Of a stretch of 64,000 bases of DNA, positions 9,540-16,941 are shown piece by piece. The DNA comes from DAOUBP01 sp964474695 (lineage in GTDB: Bacteria > Chloroflexota > Anaerolineae > CG2-30-64-16). The first letter of the stretch is position 1, and each line of letters begins with the position of its first letter. The translations under genes and the position numbers were made by a program. A model generated the notes under the pieces. The model was not told the DNA's origin. It was given only the letters and a program-made list of their open reading frames with translations, and did not search any database. The DNA is taken from the NCBI GenBank assembly GCA_964474695.1, contig CAYYTK010000015.1:32104-96103 (forward strand). Direction: 5' to 3'.

Positions 9540-9968
9540 TTACGACTGGCCCCACCCGGATAAGGTTGACGGCGTCGGTGGCGCTGGCGCTGCTGACGCC
9601 GCCGTGCTGCCCCATGACAGGCCCGTCTCGGGTGAACTGGCGGATGCTGCGGACGCCGGGTTCACGCGCCAGGTCGCACCCACCTCGCCGGATGGCAGCG
9701 GCTTGGCAAGCTGCGCTTCCAGATCCATCACGCGCTGCCGCGCGGCCGCCAGGTCGGCGGCCAGGCGCGCGCCCCGTTGCCTTTCAGCAGCCAGCTCGGC
9801 CCGACCGGCTTCCCAGGCCTCGTACCCCTGCAGCACCCCGGCCGGCAGGCGGCCGCGCAGCGCGATGATAACCGGCTCGCCGGTGCGCCGCGCCTGGTCC
9901 AGGATGCTGTGAAAATGGGCCAGCAAGGCGCGTACGGTGACGGTGGTTGGTTGGTTTGCTTCGTTCAT
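9540..9968 (-). CDS. Phd/YefM-like antitoxin homologue with C-terminal coiled coil
   Basis: 142 residues. The N-terminal ~55 residues follow the Phd/YefM pattern (VRALLAHFHSILDQARRTGE, then PVIIALRGRLPAGVLQGYEAW). A coiled coil (~58-95) and a low-complexity Ser/Ala/Pro tail follow in place of the usual toxin-binding tail. A strong AGGAGGAGG ribosome site lies 4 nt before the ATG. The start codon sits inside the first of seven palindromic repeats (9962-10175), suggesting autoregulation. No toxin gene is adjacent, so it may act as a DNA-binding regulator rather than half of a toxin-antitoxin pair. Confidence 0.6.
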   Translation of the reverse strand: MNEANQPTTVTVRALLAHFHSILDQARRTGEPVIIALRGRLPAGVLQGYEAWEAGRAELAAERQRGARLAADLAAARQRVMDLEAQLAKPLPSGEVGATWRVNPASAASASSPETGLSWGSTAASAAPAPPTPSTLSGWGQS

Positions 9969-10175
9969 ACGTTCCTCCTCCTACGGATTGGCACACGTTC
10001 ATACGTTGGCCGGCTACGTTCATACGTTCGCGGCTGACGTTGGCCGCCCGTGCAACGTTTATACATTCGGGTCGCACCCGGCGCGGCAACGTTCATACGT
10101 TTTCTGAAAGGCGTTCCCGCCCTGGCGAAACGTTCATACGTCCGGCCGCGCCCCACGCCACGATGTTCATACGTT
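9962..10175. repeat. Array of seven palindromic AACGT-TCAT-ACGTT repeats
   Basis: Copies lie at 9962-9973, 9995-10007, 10016-10028, 10055-10067 (degenerate), 10089-10101, 10130-10141 and 10163-10175, all in the same orientation. Each is a dyad with 5-bp arms around a 4-nt centre. Start-to-start distances are about 21-41 bp. They fill the gap between the Phd-like gene and the zinc-ribbon gene. Likely operators for the Phd-like protein, or iterons of an origin. Confidence 0.85.
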
Positions 10176-10201
10176 TGACCATGACCCTGAAAGGCCCGAT
10201 G

Positions 10202-10732
10202 TCAGCCCGGCCGTGCGCCGATCCGGCGGCTTGCAGCGCGACAGGCCGCGCACCGGCGCTGATTCCAGCTGCGCTTGACGAACTGCTGGCCGCAGGCGCA
10301 GACGCCGAGCGCGGCCGTACACTCGACAACCGCGGCGTGTTCATCGACGCGGAGCAGCGTCTGCGGCGGCAGCTCGCCGACGGCGATGATGGTGCGCACG
10401 GGGTCCGCGCCGAGCTGCTGCACGTAGCCGCGCTCGCTCAGCAGCTCGTCCACGGTCAGGCCCGCAAACCGCACCCGGAGCCGGGCCTGGCGCAGCGTCT
10501 CGGCGGCGGACCACGAGCGGAACGCGGCGACGAAGTCAGGCGACTGCTGCGCGGGCTGGCGCCGGTACAGGGAGATCGCCGCGCGCGTGAACGCGCGGCC
10601 CGGGTAACGGCCGCGGCGATGGGGGGCCAACCGGCGGCCCAACTCCCCCGCGGTCAGCGGATGGCCGAGGGCCGGCTGCACCCCGGCCAGCGCGGCCGTG
10701 ATTGTCTCAGGTGGAATCATATCGAAAGCCAT
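10202..10732 (-). CDS. Hypothetical protein with C-terminal zinc ribbon
   Basis: 176 residues. The N-terminal ~120 residues are helical and basic with no recognised domain. The C-terminus carries CACGQQFVKRSWNQRRCAAC, a CxC...CxxC zinc-ribbon or HTH-ribbon signature. An AAGGAG ribosome site lies ~10 nt upstream. It sits between the methyltransferase fusion and the palindrome array, so a DNA-binding role in the element is plausible but not shown. Confidence 0.6.
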   Translation of the reverse strand: MAFDMIPPETITAALAGVQPALGHPLTAGELGRRLAPHRRGRYPGRAFTRAAISLYRRQPAQQSPDFVAAFRSWSAAETLRQARLRVRFAGLTVDELLSERGYVQQLGADPVRTIIAVGELPPQTLLRVDEHAAVVECTAALGVCACGQQFVKRSWNQRRCAACRAASRRIGARPG

Positions 10733-10828
10733 CTTTCAACGTCTCCTTGACGGCTTCTTGACGGGCCGGAGCGCGGCCTGCGGACGGCCCAGGCCGTGCG
10801 GCGGAGCCCCTGTGACCACCGGGCAGCC

Positions 10829-12451
10829 TCATGCCGCCTCCGCGACGCCGGCGCAGCGCTGTGCGGCCAGCGCGCAGTAGCCGGCGTCGATGTCCACCAG
10901 CGTCGCGCGGCAGCCCAGCTTGCGCGCGGCCACGCCGACCGTACCGGAGCCGCCGAACGGGTCCACGACATGGCAGCCGGGATAGCCGTAGAGCCGGATC
11001 AGCCGCTCGGCCAGCTCGACCGGGAACGGCGCGGGGTGGCCGATGCGCTGCGCGCTCTCGGGCGCGACCTGCCAGAGGTCCTGGGTCAGCGCCAGGAAGA
11101 GCTCGCCCGGCAGGAAGGCGCTGTAACTGCCCTTGGCATCGTGCTGCACCACCGCCGCCGGCAGCGGCAGGCAGCCATCCCCCTTGTGCGCCACGACGAT
11201 CGCTTCGGTGCGGTCGCGCAGGGCGGGGTCGGACGGCAAACGGTAGGAACCCCAAGAGGTGCGATTGCCGCAGGTGGACTTGTCCCAAATAATGATCCCG
11301 CGCAGGGTGCAGCCCAGTTCAGTCAGCAGCGCACCGACGGGTGCGGCCAGCGGCGTCCAGGGTTTGCGGCCGACGCCGAACGGTGCGATGACCGCGATCC
11401 GGCCGCCCGCGACCAGCACCCGGTGACATTCCGCGAACACCGCCTCCAGCAGCGCCCAGTACTTGGCGGCCGGCAGATTGTCGTCATGCACGGCGTACTC
11501 CTTGGCGACGTTGTAGGGCGGCGAGGTGATGACCAGGTGCGCGGTGTCCGGCGCGATGTACTCGGTCAGACGCCGGCTATCGCCGAGCACGATCGTGACG
11601 CCGTTGACCGTCAGCGGGAAAATGTAGCGTGCCGAGGTCAGGCTCACCGGTGCGCTGACAGGCAGGCTGGGCGCTGGTGCCGGGCCGTAGATCGGCGCGC
11701 TGCCGGACGCCGGACCGCCCGCGCTTGCCGGTTCCACTGCATCTCCCTGTTCCCTGACCACTGACTCCTGACCACTGTCCGCGATCTCGGTCTGCTCCGT
11801 GTCTCCCGACTCCTGTTGCAGCTCGGCCAGCACGTTGCCGAGCGCCAGCAGCACGTCCCCCTTGCGCCTGGGACCTGGCAGATCGCCGCCGGCGAGGAGC
11901 TCGTCCAGGGCGATCAGGCCGGCCGTGGTGCGGCCCTGCATGCCTTTCAGGAGCGTGATCTGGCCGGCCACGGACGGCGCTTTACGGCCCACCCAGGCGC
12001 GCACACCCGGCGCCAGCTCGGCTACTGCGACGTAGGCCGGCGGCGCGGGCTGGTGTGCCCCGATGATGGTTTGCGCCGTTGAGACGGTGATGCGTTCGCC
12101 GGCGGCCGCGCGGTCGCGCGCCTCGGCACGCGCGGCATCGGGCGCGTCGGGGGCGGCCAGCAGATAGAGCGCCTTGGGCGCAAATTCCGCACCGTGCGGA
12201 ATTTGACTGAATCTCTGGGCGACGGCCATGAAGCGGCCGGCCGTGTCCTGGCTCCAGCCAAACTCCGCCCGCAGCCACGGCCCGAAGTTGCCGTGCCCCA
12301 CCTGGGCCTTTACCGCGTTCAGGCGCTGGCCGATCTCGATGATGTCGTGCGCGGTGCGCCGCGCGATGGCGTGGAGCGCGGCCGTCTGCTGCCGGACGCT
12401 GTCGCGCGTCGTCTCGTCCAGCAGGCTATAATCGAATTGCTCTTCTGACAT
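10829..12451 (-). CDS. DUF3102 domain fused to DNA N6/N4-methyltransferase
   Basis: 540 residues from the MSEEQFDYSLL start (GGGGAG ribosome site; the open frame continues upstream into non-homologous sequence). Residues ~10-90 form a DUF3102-type helical domain (HAIARRTAHDIIEIGQRLN, FGPWLRAEFGWSQDTAGRFM), a family common on phages and plasmids. A Pro/Ala-rich linker leads to the methyltransferase: TSPPYNVAKEY (catalytic motif) precedes DPFGGSGTVGVAARKLG (SAM-binding motif), the permuted order of beta-class enzymes. No restriction endonuclease is adjacent. It probably methylates element or host DNA as an orphan enzyme. Confidence 0.85.
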   Translation of the reverse strand: MSEEQFDYSLLDETTRDSVRQQTAALHAIARRTAHDIIEIGQRLNAVKAQVGHGNFGPWLRAEFGWSQDTAGRFMAVAQRFSQIPHGAEFAPKALYLLAAPDAPDAARAEARDRAAAGERITVSTAQTIIGAHQPAPPAYVAVAELAPGVRAWVGRKAPSVAGQITLLKGMQGRTTAGLIALDELLAGGDLPGPRRKGDVLLALGNVLAELQQESGDTEQTEIADSGQESVVREQGDAVEPASAGGPASGSAPIYGPAPAPSLPVSAPVSLTSARYIFPLTVNGVTIVLGDSRRLTEYIAPDTAHLVITSPPYNVAKEYAVHDDNLPAAKYWALLEAVFAECHRVLVAGGRIAVIAPFGVGRKPWTPLAAPVGALLTELGCTLRGIIIWDKSTCGNRTSWGSYRLPSDPALRDRTEAIVVAHKGDGCLPLPAAVVQHDAKGSYSAFLPGELFLALTQDLWQVAPESAQRIGHPAPFPVELAERLIRLYGYPGCHVVDPFGGSGTVGVAARKLGCRATLVDIDAGYCALAAQRCAGVAEAA

Positions 12452-12477
12452 GCTTGCTCCCCTCTCCTCCGGAGTCC

Positions 12478-13824
12478 TCAGTTCTCTTCCGGCCTGGCGT
12501 CTGCCCGCTCCGCCAGGTAGAGCCGCGGCCGCCACGGCCGCCGGCCCAGCCCCGGATCGCCCCCGACTACCTTGAGGTGGTGCGCGTCCAGGTAGTCGCT
12601 CAGGCAGTCGAGCGGGATGCGCACGGGCTGGTTCAGTTGAGGCGCGGGTAGGGCGGCGACCTGGCTCGTGACGTTCGGGTTGCTCGCCGCCGGCGACGCG
12701 GGTGCCACCGGTGGTTCCGGCGCGGGCTGGGCCTGAGCCGCGGGGGCCGGACTGACCGCCTGCGCCACGACCTGAAAGCGGGAGAGCGCGCGCTGAAGCA
12801 GCTCCCCCAACAAGCCCCGCTGCAGCAGCGCGTTGGCGTCCAGCTTGACGGGCGGTTCGTCCACCGTCAGCGGCGACTTCAGGCCGAAGGCGCGCGGGCC
12901 CAGCGCCGCCAGGCAGGCCCGCACCGGCGCCGTCTCATCGGCCCACAGAATGACGCGCCGGTAGCGGCGCGCCAGGACCAGCACCGGTTCAGCGAAGGCC
13001 GCGCCCTGGCCGCCGAAGCTGACTACGTCCACAGCCTGACCGCCCACCGTGTACACGGCCGGGTCGCCCGACGTGTACACGGCTTGCCAGATGGCGACAG
13101 CATTCAACTCACCCTCGCAGAGGATCAGCGTGTCGTAGCGCTGCCCCACCAGGTGGCCGCCGAACAGGATCTGCTGGCCCCCGCGCAGTTGGCCGAAGCG
13201 CTCTCCCTGCCCTTGGCTGTCCAGGAAGCGATACTTCAGCGCGGTCAGGCCCTGGGGCCCGTACCAGGGCAGCACGATGGCCGGCCGGCGCCGCTCCTGG
13301 CGCGGATCGAACCTGGCGGCCGCGTAGCCCAACCGCCAGGCGTGCCAGGCCGCCGGCGCGATGCCGCGGCCGGCCAGGTAGGCCCGCCCAGGTTCGCCGG
13401 CTGGACTCGCCAGGGCTGCGCTGGCCTCAGCGAGCAGACGCTGGGCCGTGGCCTGCCAGCCCGGATCGATCCAACCAGGCGCAGCCGGCTCAGGTTTCTT
13501 CCGGGCCGGCTGGCTGGCCGAGGCGGGCTGCGCCTGACTGTTGCTCAGGTTGGCCAGCCACTGGCAGGCAGCCCGAAAGTCGGACGCCAGACCCAGCCAC
13601 AGCACCCACTCGATGGCATCGGCCCGCTTGGGATGGCAGGAGTAACATTTCCACCAGCCGTCAGGGTGCACGTGGAAGCCATCCTCGTTGGCCGGGCAGC
13701 GCGGCTGCGGACACGGCCCAGCCAACTCCCCGCTGCGCCCCCAGGGGTTGAGCGTCGTGTAGCGGCCGGCCAGCTCGCACAGGTCAACACGCGCTTTCAA
13801 GGCAGATACGTCCATCTTGTTCAT
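12478..13824 (-). CDS. CHC2-type DNA primase with Toprim domain
   Basis: 448 residues from MNKMDVSALK. The N-terminal zinc finger is of CHC2 type (GPCPQPRCPANEDGFHVH then WWKCYSCH, residues ~35-65). A central region is followed by a Toprim signature (LILCEGELNAVAIWQA, then VILWADE). A Pro/Ala linker precedes a ~70-residue C-terminal domain. There is no helicase module, so it is a plasmid/phage-type primase working with the neighbouring DUF3987 protein. The start follows the 13873-14010 repeat array. The primase call is strong. Confidence 0.87.
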   Translation of the reverse strand: MNKMDVSALKARVDLCELAGRYTTLNPWGRSGELAGPCPQPRCPANEDGFHVHPDGWWKCYSCHPKRADAIEWVLWLGLASDFRAACQWLANLSNSQAQPASASQPARKKPEPAAPGWIDPGWQATAQRLLAEASAALASPAGEPGRAYLAGRGIAPAAWHAWRLGYAAARFDPRQERRRPAIVLPWYGPQGLTALKYRFLDSQGQGERFGQLRGGQQILFGGHLVGQRYDTLILCEGELNAVAIWQAVYTSGDPAVYTVGGQAVDVVSFGGQGAAFAEPVLVLARRYRRVILWADETAPVRACLAALGPRAFGLKSPLTVDEPPVKLDANALLQRGLLGELLQRALSRFQVVAQAVSPAPAAQAQPAPEPPVAPASPAASNPNVTSQVAALPAPQLNQPVRIPLDCLSDYLDAHHLKVVGGDPGLGRRPWRPRLYLAERADARPEEN

Positions 13825-13872
13825 CACTCTTCTTTCGCTGGCGCGCCGCAGGGCAGCGCGCCTTATGGTCAA

Positions 13873-14010
13873 CTGTAGAGGTGTAGAGGTGTAGAGATAG
13901 TCAGTGAGGGCTGCAATCCTCTACACATGACCGCCTCCAGACGCCGCTGCCGCTTGGTGTAGAGGTCAGGAGCCATTGCATCCCACATCTACGCCTCTAC
14001 ACCTCTACAC
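13873..14010. repeat. 8-bp tandem repeats (GTGTAGAG / CTCTACAC) in mirrored arrangement
   Basis: Forward units are at 13873-13880 (one mismatch), 13881-13888, 13889-13896 and 13957-13964. Reverse units are at 13919-13926, 13995-14002 and 14003-14010. Three tandem forward units at one edge face two tandem reverse units at the other, so the block can fold or bind protein symmetrically. It fills the gap between the DUF3987 gene and the primase gene. Candidate replication iterons or an operator. Confidence 0.85.
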
Positions 14011-15534
14011 TTACTCATCGTCAGCAACCGGCAGCCGGTAGCGCGTCGTCCTACCGGCCGGCGCTTCCTCCAGCTCCCCCGCCGCGACCAGTTCCGCAAG
14101 CAGGCTATTCGCCAGATCTGCCGACAGTCCGTAGATGGCCTGCCGCAGCTCGCGCGCGGTCAGGGGGCCGCGCAACGCGACCTGCCGCATGATCTTCTCG
14201 GTGAACTGCTGTTCCGGCGACGCCTCGGCCGCGTTGATCTGCTCATAGAGGCGGTGCAGGCCCAACCGCCAGGCCTCCACAATCTCCTGCCCCTTGGCCC
14301 AGTGCCGCAGTTCGATGACGCCCCCGTTTTCCAGACTCGCCAGCAGCATGGCGATCCGCAGGCATTTTTCCGGGAATCGCACATAGGAGCCATCCAGATC
14401 ATGGATCTGGAGCTCCAGCGCGAGATCGAGCAGGGCGTTGTCATACGCGTAGTAACGCTCGAACACCTCGGGACCCAGCGTGCACTCCTGTGGCTCGAAA
14501 GGCGCCACCTGGATTTCGTAACCGGTGGGCTGCTCCGTCTTGGCCTGGCTCAACGCCTGGATGGTGACCTGCGGGATCCCGAGACGCTGATGCCAATCCT
14601 GCAGCGGCTCAACCAGGGCGGCTGGAATCACGCGCGTGCCCGGAGGGAAACGGCCGCGGCCCCGGTTGGCGGCTGGGGGCGTCACCAACGCCCAACGCGC
14701 CAGGAACCCGTCGCCCCACAGACCGCTGCCCTGGCGCGCATGTGGCTTGAGATCCGCCGGTGTGATGTTGCCGAGCATGGCGAGGTACGGCCGCTGAATC
14801 TCATCGATACCGCGCCCGACAGTGGCGCTGCGATAGATGTCAGGACAATCGTCAATGCGTCTGAGCAGCCCACGAAAATCCGTCATGACGCCGCTTTGAC
14901 GCATCATGGCGCTGACTTGCTGTCCAAGCTCTTCGTAAAACCAACCTTTTTGGCCTCCAAAGGAAAGTTGTTGCAGAATCTTATGCTGAGCAGCGCTCGA
15001 CAACTGGCCCCAATTCTCGGGCACACGCTGGGTCATGCTGTGAACCAGCGCCTGCGGCGTGGTTTCATCCGGGGCCAGCAGGAATCTGAGACTTGCGGCG
15101 CGCAAGACATCGAGACCGATTTTGACCGTGGTAGTTTTGGCCCATAGTCCTGTCCACGCCGCCAGCGCAATATAGAGGTTGGAATAACGGGGTCCACCCA
15201 GCTGGAGCACGATGCGCCTGGCCGCGGCGGTTGACAACACCCACAGTCCCGTTGCCTCATGAAATCCCGCATAGGCGCGCGGCGACCATTCTGCACTGAA
15301 CTTGCGGTACGCCGCCAGCCACGGCGAGGCGTTCTCCGCTAACTGGGGATCGAGTTGTGCCGCTGCCGGCAGCGGCCGCCAACTTACCGGCAGATCCTCT
15401 GCCGCTTCACCGACAGACGCGCCAGACAGGGCGGCGTTCTCCGGCGTGACGATCATCTCCTCAAACAGCGCGTCCACAGCGTGGGCCGTTGTGTCCGGAG
15501 CAGCGTGCGACATTGCCTGTTCCTCGCCGGCCAT
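14011..15534 (-). CDS. DUF3987 family protein (phage/plasmid primase-helicase-like)
   Basis: 507 residues. The start ATG overlaps the recombinase stop by one base (TGATG), implying translational coupling; the alternative start is MSHAAP seven residues later. The central part fits DUF3987 (GVMTDFRGLLRRIDDCPDIY, EIQRPYLAMLGNITPADL, GDGFLARWALVTPP). The P-loop position reads GLWAKTTTVKIG, a degenerate Walker A lacking the usual GKT/S, so ATP hydrolysis is doubtful. A C-terminal winged-helix-like region (LTARELRQAIYGLSADLANS) may bind DNA. Its role is probably element replication together with the primase. Confidence 0.75.
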   Translation of the reverse strand: MAGEEQAMSHAAPDTTAHAVDALFEEMIVTPENAALSGASVGEAAEDLPVSWRPLPAAAQLDPQLAENASPWLAAYRKFSAEWSPRAYAGFHEATGLWVLSTAAARRIVLQLGGPRYSNLYIALAAWTGLWAKTTTVKIGLDVLRAASLRFLLAPDETTPQALVHSMTQRVPENWGQLSSAAQHKILQQLSFGGQKGWFYEELGQQVSAMMRQSGVMTDFRGLLRRIDDCPDIYRSATVGRGIDEIQRPYLAMLGNITPADLKPHARQGSGLWGDGFLARWALVTPPAANRGRGRFPPGTRVIPAALVEPLQDWHQRLGIPQVTIQALSQAKTEQPTGYEIQVAPFEPQECTLGPEVFERYYAYDNALLDLALELQIHDLDGSYVRFPEKCLRIAMLLASLENGGVIELRHWAKGQEIVEAWRLGLHRLYEQINAAEASPEQQFTEKIMRQVALRGPLTARELRQAIYGLSADLANSLLAELVAAGELEEAPAGRTTRYRLPVADDE

Positions 15535-16457
15535 CACAGCAACCCCGCAAGGTAGCGCGCCGGGTTCTCCTGGATCACCTCGGCATCCGCGGCGTAGGCC
15601 TGGGTTGTCGCCGTGCTGGCGTGGCCCAGGCTGGCCGCCACCGCGCGCAGGTCCGCGCCGGCCGCCAGGGTCAGCGCGGCGTAGGTGGCGCGCAGCGCCT
15701 GGCAGCTCACCCCCGGCTGGCTCACGCCGACCTGGGCCAGGTAACCGGCCACCATCTGGCGGGCGCCCCGCACGGAGATCCTCTGGCCCGGCGCCGCGCG
15801 GCCCGCCGTCCAGTGCAGGCTGGTGAACAGCGCGTCGGTGTCCGGTTTGAGCAACGCCCGCGCGGCCAGCCAGCGCCGGAAGACTGCAGCCGTCGGCGCG
15901 GTCAGCGCCACCGTGCGCACGCGCCCGCCGCGGCCGACGACGCGCACGGCGTTCTTCTGCAGGTCGACATCGGCCACGTCCAGCCCGCACACCTCGCCGA
16001 CCGTTAGTCCATGACACGCCATGCCGGCCAGCATGGCCCGGTCGCGCACGCCCTTGACCGAGTTCGGCGGCGCGGCCAGCAGGCACTTGACGGTCGGCAC
16101 GGGCAGGGGCGGCGGGCGCCGGGCGGCCTGGCGCCTGCTGGGCACGCGTAAATGCAGTGCAGGATTGTGGGGGAGAATACCGGTGTCAACCAATGCCTGG
16201 CACACGCGGCGCAGGCTGACGCTGATCCGGCGGATGGTCGCGGGACGGTAACGCCCGTGCAGGCCATCGAGGTAATGTTGGAGGTCGGCAGGCTGAGCCT
16301 GCGCGATCGGGGTCTGGTGTTCGGCCAGCCAGGCGAGCGCCGGCCGACTGTCATTGATGTAGCAGCGAACGGTATTCGCCGCCCGCCGCCCGGGGCGTGG
16401 CTCCGCCTGGAGTCGCGCCTGGGCCAGGGCAAGAAGAGTTATACTGTCTTGAGTCAC
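15534..16457 (-). CDS. Tyrosine recombinase/integrase with substituted catalytic arginine
   Basis: 307 residues, GTG start at 16457. An N-terminal SAM-like core-binding domain (~10-105) precedes the catalytic domain. Box II reads QALRATYAALTLAAGADLRA with VAASLGH and the nucleophile region TTQAYA. Arg, His and Tyr are thus present, but the HxxR histidine is Gln. The box I arginine (GLR.sEl in the family) reads GLTVGEV, and the lysine region reads GRGGRVRTV. It heads the minus-strand operon. The fold is clear, but integrase activity may be lost or altered. Confidence 0.83.
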   Translation of the reverse strand: MTQDSITLLALAQARLQAEPRPGRRAANTVRCYINDSRPALAWLAEHQTPIAQAQPADLQHYLDGLHGRYRPATIRRISVSLRRVCQALVDTGILPHNPALHLRVPSRRQAARRPPPLPVPTVKCLLAAPPNSVKGVRDRAMLAGMACHGLTVGEVCGLDVADVDLQKNAVRVVGRGGRVRTVALTAPTAAVFRRWLAARALLKPDTDALFTSLHWTAGRAAPGQRISVRGARQMVAGYLAQVGVSQPGVSCQALRATYAALTLAAGADLRAVAASLGHASTATTQAYAADAEVIQENPARYLAGLL

Positions 16458-16584
16458 GGTCGCACCTCACATAGATCTATGAGGTGACGCGCAAACGTCC
16501 ACGCGGGAGAGCAAAGTGGAACGCCGAGGCGTATTAGCCTCAGCGGCGGCGTGTGTTCTCCGTGTGGACGTTCAGTGACTCAAG
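16448..16584. promoter_or_regulatory. Nested inverted repeats upstream of the recombinase
   Basis: Three dyads overlap here. A 10-bp perfect inverted repeat (16448-16457 and 16575-16584) includes the recombinase start codon. A ~17-bp imperfect repeat lies at 16494-16510 and 16557-16572. A 24-bp near-palindrome centred on ATAGATCTAT lies at 16463-16486. A further imperfect hairpin sits in the centre. Candidate recombinase arm or core sites, or operator, at the right end of the element. Confidence 0.6.
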
Positions 16585-16941
16585 CGCGCCGGTGGCCGCG
16601 CTCAATATGTGTGGCCCGCATCTGTGCGTACCGCGGACGGGTGGTGCTACGTGTGTGTTGTATGTGTTGCCTGCCCGTGGCAGGTGTGTGTGTTCGGTGG
16701 GCTCTACCCGCTGGCGTCGTCGCGCCAGCTCACGTGCCGATAATACCCGAAATCAGTCGTGTTGTCAAGTTCACAGACATACATTAGGGATATATACACA
16801 ATCTGATGAATTGTAAGAATCGTGATAGCTGTACGCGCCAACGCGATCGCCCCTGCGTAAGCTTGCCCATTCGGATACAGTGTGATATAGTCTAGTCGCG
16901 ACTAGCTTAGTTTAGCCTAGCTTATTTTGATGAGGTGTGTC
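16585..16941. other. Gene-free boundary region with 14-bp palindrome
   Basis: No coding signal. Composition falls from GC-rich to AT-rich near 16740, which may mark the right boundary of the element. A perfect 14-bp palindrome (16892-16905) lies ~40 bp before the ATPase start, a likely operator. The ATPase ribosome site (GAGG, 16932-16935) follows. Confidence 0.5.

Noticed and set aside
7885..9615. 576-residue version of the replication-relaxation-like protein
   Set aside because: The first ~185 codons are Arg/Pro-rich shadow sequence spanning a direct repeat; the GGGAG-preceded ATG at 9060 fits better.
9962..10175. CRISPR array
   Set aside because: Units are ~13-bp palindromes with uneven 21-41 bp spacing and no spacer-like uniform lengths or cas genes.
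14011..16086. 691-residue version of the DUF3987 protein
   Set aside because: The extra N-terminus is the opposite phase of the recombinase gene; the coupled ATG at 15534 is the likely start.
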